DNA from: Margaritispora aquatica
Lineage: Eukaryota > Ascomycota > Leotiomycetes > Helotiales > Discinellaceae
Reading direction: 5' to 3'
NCBI GenBank assembly: GCA_007644065.1
Contig: VJWN01000036.1
Coordinates: 1 to 64,000 of the forward strand
Length of the DNA: 64,000 nucleotides
The translations under genes were made by a program, and so were the position numbers. This document shows positions 45,201-55,506 of this stretch, one piece after another. Within the stretch, counting starts at the first letter, position 1. Every line of letters starts with the position of its first letter. Under the pieces are notes generated by a model. It was not told the origin of the DNA, did no database searches, and saw only the letters and a list, made by a program, of their open reading frames with translations.

Positions 45201-46146
45201 GAGGAGCACCATCCAGAATTGCAAGAGTGTCAACGGACTCGTTACCATTTCTCAATCGCAATATATCATTTCTCAGCTTTTTCATTTTTGCCGAGTGATC
45301 ACGGTAGTCAGGATCATCGTCATCTCTGGCGGGAAGTTAGAATTTATAAAGAAGAAGAACATCAATACATTACCCGTCCAAAGCATCATCCATATCATCG
45401 CCAGGTAACTCCCTATCCCAATCATTACCGGTATTCTCCTCATCCATTCCGCCCATACTAACATCGAAAGAGAAATTATCATGAGAAAGCTCAACTGGCA
45501 AATTGATATGTTGTCGTTGCCCAGTCTCTCTACTCTCAATCGCTTTCTGGGTCCTGGAAGACACTGAAGCCTCAGTTGAAATATTTGTAACTTGTTCATT
45601 TTTGCTCGCTATTGGCCTCTCAGATGGTCTGCGAAATTGGCTCTGCCAGTCTACTGCCGCTGATCCATTGTAATTGGTGTTTGGCACTTGAACACGAGAG
45701 GAGACCTGACTTGCACGCTCGAAGTTTGGTACTTTGCTTCGAGCTAAAGGAGTAGGATCAAATGATCTGCGAAATTGCTTCTGCCAATCCAGAAGTGACG
45801 GAGGGATATGCGGTTTTTTCAAAATAGGTTGTACCCCATCAGAGTTGAGGTCTTGAACTGGCTGTATATTTTGTATTTGACTCAGTTCCGGGTCAGGATA
45901 CTGGCTTTGTGAATTCATGTTTGGTTTATCCATTTCGTTCCTTGAAGATAAAGCCGATCGATCATCATGTACAATAACAAGTGGTTGCTCATGCTCTATG
46001 AAGCTTTGAGTAATACGTAGTATCGCATTGAGTTGAATTTGGCTGGTAGGTAGTTGTGAAAAGGTTGGAAATTTGAGAGCCTCGGGCAACCAGCCTTGTG
46101 TGGGACAGTTAGAGCTAACCCAATCAGGAAGAGGGGTGGACGCCAC
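42232..46146 (-). CDS. TFC4: TFIIIC TPR subunit (Tfc4/tau131-like), about 1,220 aa
   Basis: Exons, high to low: 45374-46146, 44251-45325, 43387-44200, 43103-43333, 42689-43051, 42232-42641; each junction keeps phase. The N-terminus is Gln/Ser/Asp-rich. A basic block (GRQWGQKVGPRKAAELSGEM) leads into tetratricopeptide repeats (TAWAILGGIYEDAGQIDRAL, DPWVSAAILAES, LHKIAELCIDHGKPQIAIDA, DSALLVQIGRCLLRLDQTAL, MELAKIHENRNELHKAL). A charged linker (RPKRKYIRRN) and more helical repeats follow to KWLVL. This is the assembly-platform subunit of RNA polymerase III factor TFIIIC, which recruits TFIIIB at tRNA and 5S genes. No in-frame ATG precedes position 46146, where the frame has GTG; the true start must lie in an upstream exon. 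The donor of the third intron is GTTCGT, weaker than the others. Confidence 0.88.
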
Positions 46147-46540
46147 TAATCTGTGAGTTCAGATGCATGTTCAGGTACCAGCTTTGCATCACTGCATATC
46201 AATACAGGCATATCACTTTTGAAAAGCTGTAAATCACTTTGTTGGTCAAACTGAATACAGGGAGCCGCTTCAGCAAGCTTTTAGTTAAACGAGTAATATA
46301 TTCAGCTAACATAATCCAACAAAGATGTCCTTCGAATGTCGCTAATGCTTTGAATTTTCAAGCAAATGCGAGGCAGAACAACATCCTGACGCTCCATATA
46401 TAAAGTGCGGTCTATCACCAATGTAGCCCATCAAATCTGCCAACCAAGACCGAGCTCTTGCGCAGCAGCACTGCAATCATCGCTCCACGATTTTAAGATT
46501 GCACTAAAGAGCAGCCATCAAGTCGTGTTATCGTTACAGC

Positions 46541-48468
46541 TCAAGCCAGCTTGCCTTCTGCCTTTGCTTCTACGTCAAAGTTAATGTCTGGTAAATGGGT
46601 AGAGAGTACTTTTACATACCTTTGACTTGCTCAAAGACCTTCAGCATTTTTCTACGGGCACCCAAAGCATTAACGCCTCTGTCTTCGAGGGCCTTCTCGT
46701 CCAACTCTACAAGATCTGTCCAGTTTAGATCCTTGAGATTATCGGTATATTTGTGAAGTCTCAAACTTCTTAGCCAGCTGGGGATGTCTTGAAGGAGACT
46801 GGGGTCGGTTGGATCCTCAGGAGGCTTCGAGCTACCCCTGCGACCACGTGGAGATCGACCTCTAACCATGTCGCTGTGATCGGAAAGATATCCTTCATGT
46901 CCATTAAGTCCAAACTGGCCCAGGTTGAGCGTGCCCATGCCAGTGTTCATCAATGGTGAAGTCCCGTCATATGCGGTAAGGAAACCGTTGTTCTGTGGTG
47001 AGGCAAACCCGAGTTGACCAAATCCACCACCTTGCATAGCTAAACCAGGTGAGCTAGGCCGCGATCTACGTCCGAAAGCAGCATTCTGTTGGACTTGCAT
47101 AGCAAGTACTTGATCTCTGCTAAGCACCTGGCCAAGCTCATTAATCATAACAACGTTGGCTCCGGGCATGTTGTTCTGCAGGCCAGGAGATAATGGCCCT
47201 TGTCCACCGTCGTTTGACCTAGCTCGGCGATATTTCCGAACATCGTCGAGGGCAAAGCGGTTGTTGACAGTAGAAAGCGCAGCCAATTTCATAGCAGTTG
47301 CGTTAGCAACCATATCAGCTTGAGTGGAACTGTTTCCAGTATTGAAATTTGGTACCATGGGTGTATTAACCATTGAAGCCCAGTTGCCGTTGCCTGCGTT
47401 GTACGGGGAGAGCATTGGCATATCCATACCCTGGTTGTCAGGTGCATTGATGGTGGTACTTTGCAGATTTGTGTTTCCAGAGATTGGCTGTCCAGAGACT
47501 GAACGAAGACCAGCAGATGGGGGTGGTTGCATGAATTGTCCCATCGGGGGTTGCCCAGAGGAAGACTTTGGTCTTGAAGCTTGGTCATTGCTACGTGAGC
47601 CCCATGGTGATTGTGGAACGGCCCCATTGTCATCGGCGAGACCAGCAATGCTTGGAGCAGTTAAGGAAGCGCGAATATCATATGCTGCGCTGTTGCGGTT
47701 CGACGATGGTGGATTTCCAGTTTGCTGTGTGAATTTCGCCTTCTCTGTAGCAATGGCCGCAGCAGCATCAGGAAACATAGCATTTATTGTAGAAGGGTCA
47801 AGTCCCGAGTGTCTCTTGGCAGATGGAGTAGCAGGAGGGCGAGTCAACGAGTTTCGGGCACCATCGACGCTCAGCTTGTTCATAGCATCACTGAGACGGT
47901 TGGACATTGGATCTACAACATGTATTAGCTTTAAATCCTTGCATATTGCATTCTTCGACTGACCTTTATCAAAGTTTGCTGGGGACAACACTCCTGACAT
48001 CGGATGGCTCTTTCCCATCTGCTGCAAAACCTGGATGAAAAATCGGATCTGTACTTGGGTAGTCTGCTGAAGAAGAGCATATAATGCAGCAGTCCTTTCT
48101 GCTTCACTCAGAACCCTAAACCATTGCTCAATAGCACTCAGTTCATCCTTGAAGTCCTGATCAAGCGTTGCTGCAGCCATTTCCTCCAACGTGTTCTCAT
48201 ACTGGTCGATATCTGCAATCCATTGTTGTGCAATTTTGTCGTTAGCATCATTTTCCCCGCCTTGTGCTTGGCCCTGCTGTGTACCATAGAAGTCGGACGA
48301 AGGTCGGATTCGGCTTGAGGTAGTTGAAGCTGGAAATGCCGCCATGTCTGCGGATGCACGCAGATGATGACCAGAACCTATGGCACGAGAAGATGGTGGT
48401 CGCAGTGACGAGGTATTCTCAACCGGAGTACTGTTTCGGTTCCCAATAGCAGACATATTGTTCATCAT
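46541..48468 (-). CDS. VTS1: SAM-domain RNA-binding protein Vts1, 608 aa
   Basis: Exons, high to low: 47964-48468, 46620-47912, 46541-46569. The start is the ATG at 48468 ([15 protein letters not shown]). The N-region contains [20 protein letters not shown] and [20 protein letters not shown], conserved in fungal Vts1. The middle is long, disordered and rich in Ser/Asn/Gly. A C-terminal sterile-alpha-motif domain runs from [17 protein letters not shown] to [11 protein letters not shown], and the last exon adds a Glu/Lys tail ending EGKLA. Vts1/Smaug binds CNGG-type hairpins in mRNA through the SAM domain and promotes deadenylation and decay. The first intron is 51 nt and contains no stop in frame (see findings). 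A closer acceptor for the last intron would leave only 32 nt, so I chose the one giving 50 nt. Confidence 0.92.
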
Positions 48469-51123
48469 GATGGCCTTGAAGCTGGTAAAGCTGGAGAAGC
48501 TGGCTGTGTAAGAAATGTCTCCTCTGGAGATGGTCAACGAAATTCAGAATGTGAAACGAAGCTTCAGATCTGCTGCTTCTAGGAGAAGGTCAATGCACCA
48601 ACGAGGTCCCGAGAATTCTTGGGACAAATTGTGGCCCGTGAAGAATGGCTGTTTCGCAACGGTAATATTCAAGGGGTACGCTTTATGCGTATTCGCTGAG
48701 TCCGAAAATAGAACTGGGTCGAAAAGGATATTTGTCGAATGAATTGTGATCTTATGGAAGATGAGATGCAGTGAATAGGAGAGTGACTACAAGAGGCTGG
48801 AAAGCGAATTCGACGTCGAGTCTTTCAAGGCAGTTCCCGCTGCCAGGAGGGTTGATTTACTGGAAAGGATTGCGAGTCAGCTTCAGCTCACCGGAACCAG
48901 TAGAGCAAGAATCGACAGAATGCACAGTAGGTACGAGCACCAAGATACGTGCGCGATAGGCTTTAGAGGTTGTAATGAGGAGAAACATAGGCAGTACTTA
49001 CAGCAGAAATGGATAGCTTAGGGCGCACGGCGACAGTGTCAAGGTGATGAGAGGAAATGATGGAGGATCGGGACAGGAGTTTTGATGTTAGGGCAAGTGG
49101 CTTTTCATAGCCTGTATTTGTCTTATCCAGTGTCGAGCTAGACACTAGTAAAAGACAACGGCTGCAAGGTCGTCGCCTATCAAGTCTCTGATGGATTATT
49201 GTGAAAGTTAGGTAGGCTGAATTTACCTACTGACCAGAAAAACAACTCTGAAGAAGATCGAAGGAATTCCTCTTGGCGATAGTTTACAAGTCTAAGCATA
49301 TACCTTGTTTCCCAGAAAAATATAGACAACCCCTTTGTTAGGGGATTTTCTTTCACAATAACATCTGTTTGAAGCAGAGAAAGATCACAATAACCCGCTC
49401 GGTGTTGGCTCTAAAGCCTCGGGTCCTCTTTGTCCATAGTATTGTCCACGAAGGTTTCACGATGTTCCAGAATCATGTTCACAGATTGCACTTGAGTGCT
49501 GTCTCATTTTAATAACATGTATTGGACCCCTCTCCCAGCCGATCCGTGTGAGCCAGTATCACGATACTCCAAAGTACCTAGTGTGATTCCTCTATTTCAT
49601 CCTGAATTTATTCCCCATCCAGCTAACCGTATCCAAAGCTCCTCTATATGCCAATCGGTGTCAAAGACTGTGAGATTGCTTAAGACATCTCCCAAGTGAT
49701 ATCCCGACCGAGCATTATTGAGCTGGCACAAGGCAGATTGAGTATAAATCTGTTAAGTATAAACCATAGCTCGCTGTAATTCATCAGTGGTACAAGGGAG
49801 CACTACTCAACTCCGACTACGAAGTCGCAGCATCCATAATTGGAGCCGCCTTGTCTGATTGCAGCAGCAATGAATAGCCCCCAGATTTGAATGTGACCCC
49901 GTCTTCATGCACCGTTGTCTCATAGAGAATTGAGAAAAAGTGTTTGGTAATGAAAGGGTCTGGAAGTTGGTCTTGGCACGAAGATATAAACCTTCAGCTA
50001 GAGAGTATAGAAAAAAACTCGGGAAGCTGTACACACAAATGCCTGTCTTGATAGACGTCACAGAAGGGATTTTGACAAAAGGAAAATTTGGCGGATTCGA
50101 AAGACTGCTGGGCTTGCTCATTGTTGCTCGTTGATTGAGACTGAACTATCGTCCTGCGCCGTGGCTGCAAATGTCGAATTGCCCCCAAACGCTTGTACAA
50201 TGCCACCCTGCCAGTGCAGATACCGTGTCAACCCGATCCCAGAAGAAAGAAACTAGGTCATAATGTTCATGCTGACTCCCTCTTTCCCTCCTTCAACTCC
50301 TTCTATGGGCCAGTTAGCAGGCATCCAGCTGGTTGTATGTATGCGGAGAAGATTGGCACCCACCAAAGCCTTCATTGTACCGTGGAGCGCATGTCTGTGG
50401 TTTCTGCGGAACTTTGGGTCGGTACCGTTCAGGGAAGGATATCTGGAGGTCTTTGGCTTCTTGATACTAATTGACGCTGAATGTTAGTTTCCCGGTTCCT
50501 CTGGGCCTCGCAGATGTCTCTAGACATTATAGAATATCGTACCCGTTGCGGTGAGCCTTCTTCGACTGGTTATGTTGAGAGCTGAACGCCAGATAAGTTA
50601 GCAGCTGGTCTTCAATACATCGCAAGCGCCATTGACTGGAACTGCTGCGCAGAACACATATTGATCCGTGTGAACAGGCAGAGGTGAACATACGAGTTCT
50701 TGGACTTCGCCATTGCGACGGTTGTAGAATCTCGTGAAGGTTGAGTTCTTTAGGATGTCAAGTTGAATAGTTTCACGGTCGCAGAAATCGCAGGTTGTGG
50801 GCACTGGCGGGCTTGCTTGACCGCTAAGCGAATATTTGGTCAGGTCACGTGGTATCGATGTCTTTCTGCCGAAGAGGATGATCAAACTTACCTAAGGTAC
50901 GGGCGTGCTGCAATTCACCTCAACAGTTAATTGTAGGCACTTTGACGCTTTAACGCCTCCGGAATATAGTCAGAGTATGTGTTTGTATTGGCATTAATCA
51001 TTTTGTATTGCTTATATACTCATATAAAACATAACTCATATATACAAGACGCCATACCCCATCTATGAATCCGTAATGCAACAGAATCCGGGATCACAAA
51101 TACAATTTCTACAAGTGAAATTT
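48469..51123. other. Intergenic region upstream of the Vts1 gene, about 2.6 kb
   Basis: Probably includes a long 5' UTR and promoter for the minus-strand Vts1 gene and the 3' region of the carrier gene. A 95-codon frame at 50,598-50,885 (minus) has six Cys but no ATG and no recognised domain. No other gene signal is seen. Confidence 0.4.
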
Positions 51124-52293
51124 CTATTTCGTGAGTACAGGCAGTGCCTGTTTCGCCGTTGATGCTGCGAGGTCTGCAGCTTTCTGTAGCTGCTCTGACT
51201 TTAGTCTCCGCATGTAGCGGAAGAGAACGATGAAAAGGAGTTCGAAGCTGTGAATGATCAGTGCTGTCTTCTAGCTTCAATAGATCACATACCGCTCTTT
51301 GGTCATCATGAGCAAGCCTTGAACAATAAGACCTTTGGTAATCTGTGGTGCAATACCCTTGAACAGCCCCAATAACCCTTCATGTTGTACGATGAATTGC
51401 ATTACTTCTATAAAACTCTTGAAGGGCTTCCCATTTCTTGAAGGGGGCGGTTTTGACTGAAGGCCAACTTTGGCTACAATCAGAGGCTGTGTTGCAATAG
51501 TTGCAAGAGATTTTGACATTGCTCCCAATACTGTAGAACTCAATCAGCAGTCAAATCTAGAGATAGAAAGCAACAACTCACAGAATGCTTCCATGGGCCT
51601 AAGATTTACTTTCCCAGGGTAGATGACCTCTCTTAACCTCTGGTATGCACCGTATGTGATGGCGGGGTTCACAACCAACACTAGACTGGCCTTGAGACCT
51701 CTCCAAAGCCCACTCCAGCCATCCTCTCCGTTTATCACCTCTTTAGCAGTGTCTACCATTCCCTTTCTCTCGCCTTTGCTCTGGGTTTGCTGTCGGGTTG
51801 TGATCACAGCCACTGGAATAGTGAACACCTGGGCGATTGCACCAGACACTGCACCGAGGGATAGCTCCACCAGAGTTCCGGGAGGTGTTGGCACTTTCTG
51901 GGAAGATATGTATAGAGTTCGCACCACGGAATACCAGTAAAAATACGCAAAATTCGTAGACGCAACTCCGATCAAAGCTCCATTGATACCATTGTAAAGT
52001 CCCATCACTCCATCGTCCTCAACTATCTTTGTAATTGCGTCCCAGGTTGAAGTATAATGCACGTCACCAGGCCCAGTTGGTACAACATCTGTTGGTTTCC
52101 GTTTGACTTGAACTTGGAGTCGAGTCTTGACTCTGTTTGATGCCCGTGTTAGCATGTGCAAAAGCAACAAGAAATAAGGAAGTTCCTACATATCCAGAGG
52201 ATATACCATTGCATTCGCAATCACTGCTCCAGTAGCTCCAGCGACTGCCAGACCCCATGGAGGGAGCGGAATTTCCTTTGACTGTCCTGCCAT
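51124..52293 (-). CDS. ANT1: Peroxisomal adenine nucleotide carrier (Ant1/PMP34-like), 338 aa
   Basis: Exons, high to low: 52190-52293, 51582-52132, 51293-51530, 51124-51247. It is a mitochondrial-carrier-family protein with three ~100-residue repeats. The first has a canonical PLDIVKTRLQ (P-x-D-x-x-K/R) signature. The second has the diverged IPVAVITTRQQ, and the third the diverged QPLIVAKVGLQ, as is typical of peroxisomal members. The start is MAGQSKEIPLPPWGLAVAGA. In yeast, Ant1 exchanges cytosolic ATP for peroxisomal AMP, feeding acyl-CoA synthetases and beta-oxidation. The assignment rests on the overall sequence style and the diverged second and third signatures; another peroxisomal carrier is possible. 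Confidence 0.85.
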
Positions 52294-52799
52294 TGCGACA
52301 AGCTCAAGAGAAGTGGAAAATATATTGCTCCAAGAAGTTGGTAGCTGAGGGGTTCGACAACGTGGGATGGAGCTTTCAAAGGATTAAGATACTCTTAGCA
52401 TAGGACAAAACAAACAGGAATTCAAAATCTTCAAGAAGCACCTATATTCAAATTTTACAACTATCAAGCAGTTGCGCTGAAGTATAAATCATGGAAACAA
52501 GGAATTGGTCTACTATGTAGCCCGGGCTTTCAGTTGCCTCGGCTTGTGATTTTACACCCGCCTCGCCGGCAACGCTTGGCGGGCACGACAAGGAGAGCCG
52601 TACCAGGATTTTAGTGGATGATCGCTGACTCGAAGCTCCATGCAAGTTGCCAGGCTGGCCTACGACATCTAGCCTTGTCAACTTCGAGTCTCACAATCGC
52701 ATTCCCATCTTCGTCTAATTTTGGATAGAACCTCGCTTGGATTTAACATCATGGTCAGTGTACTGAAAAGTCCGAATCAAATAGACCGGTGAAATCAGA
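52294..52799. promoter_or_regulatory. Divergent Ant1-PalB promoter with a PalB uORF
   Basis: The 506-base region lies between oppositely oriented genes. A 14-codon upstream ORF (ATG at 52751, TGA ending at 52792) stops eight bases before the PalB ATG at 52800, leaving little space for reinitiation. No GCCARG-type PacC site was searched exhaustively; one GCCAGG occurs near 52,649. Confidence 0.45.
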
Positions 52800-55506
52800 A
52801 TGGAAGCTCAAGCTCTGGTAAGTATCCGTAATTTATCACGAGATCTTGAGATCATGTGCTAATTTGTTTTAGGTAGCTGAATCTTCAATAAGCAGATCGG
52901 CATCAAAGGAAGATGCTTTGAAGAATGCAATTCTTGCTTTAGAACTATATATGAAGGCTGCAAAACTCGTGAGCAATCGTCAGGAGAAAGCAAGACTCCA
53001 AGCCAAATGTATTGAGTTACTCAATAGAGGTGAGGAGATCAAATCAGCATCCCAGTGGCCTCTACCACCTGTCTCGCAGAGGGCCATCAGTCGATCTGAA
53101 GAAATTATTTTGCTTGAAGGCTCTAAGCTTAATGGCTATATTTTCCCGAGATGGGTTTCAGATCCTAAGGATTCGGTTTTTGAAGAAGCCGTTGACGGAT
53201 TGCCTATTTACACGTATGTATCATTTATGCACATACAATGTCCAAATCTAATCATATCAGAGAACCGGGAGATTTAAAGCTATCTGACATCCAGAAGGAA
53301 ACTTTCGGCGGTTGGAGGAGGCCGTCGGATGCTGGCAATACGTCTTTGATGAGTGCCGACAATGTAGACTTGGTGCAGGATGTCACGACGGACTGTTCTG
53401 TGGTGGCAAGTTTGTGTGCAGGAACAGCTCGCGCAGGTAAAGGACATGGGAAGGTAAGAGATATATTAACCACAAAACATGTATCAAAGCTAAGCAACCC
53501 ACAGCTTCTCAGCTCGATGATATTCCCTTATGACATAGCCGGGTCTCGTCCCCGGCTATCACATAACGGGAAGTACATACTTCGCTTTAATTTTAATGGA
53601 TGTTTCAGAAAAGTCACTATTGACGACCGTTTACCAACCTCAACATCCACGCGGAATCTACATGTAATTGATCGAAACAACCGAGATCTTCTATGGCCTG
53701 CACTAATTGAGAAAGCATACCTCAAAGTCAGAGGAGGCTATGATTTTCCTGGTTCGAATTCTGGTACAGATCTACACGTTCTGACAGGCTGGATTCCCGA
53801 ACAAGTTTTCCTTCAAAGGTCAGTACATTTTCGTGAAAATTGTAGCACTTGCTAATATTAACAGCGACGACTTTCAATCCTTGCAACTTTGGAGCAGGAT
53901 ACAGAAATCTTTCAGTTATGGCGATGTTCTCATAACACTTGGTACTGGTCGACTTACCCGACGAGAAGAGAGAGAGCTTGGTCTTGCTGGTGAGCATGAC
54001 TACGCAGTCCTGGATCTGAAGGAGGTTGACTCACAACGACTTATGCTGATCAAAAACCCATGGTGCGATGGCATGGTATGGAAAGGATCTCACTTCACTC
54101 CAACCGTGCAGCCGGCTGACTCGTGGACTGCTGACCTTCGAGAAGCGCTTCCGAGACCTGCGTTGTCACCAGGAACTTTCTGGATGAGCTTTGAGGATGT
54201 TGCACAGCACTTTGAGTCTCTTTATCTAAATTGGAATCCGGCGCTCTTTACTCATCGGCAAGATCACCACTTCTCTTGGGTCGTGCCTACTATTCGCGAC
54301 AACGGATCATTCACAGATAATCCTCAATATACTTTGAGAGCTAACTCCAAAGGCTCGGTCTGGGTTCTGTTAAGTCGACACTTTGCAACTGGTGAACATG
54401 ATCTTGTCAAGGATCAGCCAAAATCAGGAGCTCTTGGCTTCATTTCACTCTATGTTTTTGATGCCGATGGAGATCGTGTTCATTTATCTGACAATGCCTT
54501 ACACAGAGGCGCTTACGTCGATTCTCCTCAGACTCTTGTCCGTCTAGATGCCTCTCCTTCCACTACTTACACTGTTGTTGTAGCTCAACACGGACTACCC
54601 CTTCCCAAGCACGCATTCACGTTGTCCTTTTTCTCCCGGTCGCCACTTACAGTCGCAACTGTCAAGGACTCACTCCCACATTGCACGCAGCATTCTGGAT
54701 CTTGGAATGTCCGAACAGCAGGCGGCAATGCCTCTGCCTCCACATACCCTAATAACCCCCAGTTCGCCATCACAATACCAACACGCACATCTATTCTCCT
54801 CGTCCTTTCAACTGATGAGCCTGAATTAGCAGTCCATGTCAAGCTCGTCTGGGGTAACGGCAAACGCATTGTAGCTGTAACATCCAAAGACATCCTCGGT
54901 GGGTCTGGCGACTACAGACGTGGCTGTGCATTAGCTAGTATCGCGGACGTTCCGCCAGGGAAGTATACGATCGTATGTTCGACTTTCGAGGCTGGCCAAC
55001 TCGGCAATTTCATTCTGCGCGTTAGCTCCTCAGTACCTTGTCCTGTTCTCCCTATTGCGTCTGAAGCAGCAGGACGTCTGGTACAACAGCTCTCTCCGCT
55101 CACCTTCCAAGATGGCGTGGAGAGAATGCTTGCACCACTCACCGTGCAACGCCTCACTAAACTTCGGATTGTCGGCCGCTACGTGCCAGTGAGCTTGAAT
55201 ATCGAAGCGAGCTCGCCTCGCTCGAGGCCACTTCTGAAAATCTCGTTGGAGAGGGGACAGGGGCCGAATAAAAAGATTGTCTGCGTGAGTGCTAGAGGGG
55301 AGTTTAGCGACGCACCGATGGGAGTGAGGACCGAGGATGTGGATTTGGAACCTTTGAGGACTGGTTTAGGCGAGGGCGATAAGGGGGTGGGTGTTTGGAT
55401 TGTAGTTGAAAGATTGGGAGGTCGAGGAGGAAGTGATAGAGTTGAGGTTGATCTCTTGAGTGATGCGAGGTGTGTTGTTGGTGTTTGGGGGGTCGGTGGT
55501 GGTTGA
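52800..55506 (+). CDS. palB: Calpain-like cysteine protease PalB/Rim13, 835 aa
   Basis: Exons 52800-52817, 52873-53213, 53261-53453, 53505-53818 and 53865-55506 join in frame. An N-terminal MIT-type helical domain (about residues 15-65; KNAILALELYMKAAKLV) precedes the calpain protease core. The complete triad is visible: Cys165 (VTTDCSVVASL), His333 (AGEHDYAVLDL) and Asn353 (LIKNPWCDG). Two C2-like/calpain-III beta domains fill the C-terminal half. PalB/Rim13 acts in the ambient-pH pathway: recruited to ESCRT-III at endosomal or plasma-membrane sites through the MIT domain, it performs the pH-signalled first cleavage of the PacC/Rim101 transcription factor. Length matches the family. The six-codon first exon follows a uORF. 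Residue numbers follow my splice model. Confidence 0.95.

Noticed and set aside
46541..46619. 32-nt terminal intron in the Vts1 gene giving a C-terminus DINFDVEAK
   Set aside because: 32 nt is below the usual fungal minimum; the next acceptor (50 nt, with TTAAC branch point) gives the tail I recall for the family.
47324..47962. 212-codon plus-strand frame
   Set aside because: Antisense shadow of the Vts1 exon.
50598..50885. Minus-strand 95-codon Cys-containing frame as a secreted protein
   Set aside because: No ATG, no signal peptide and no clean upstream exon; six Cys alone are not enough.
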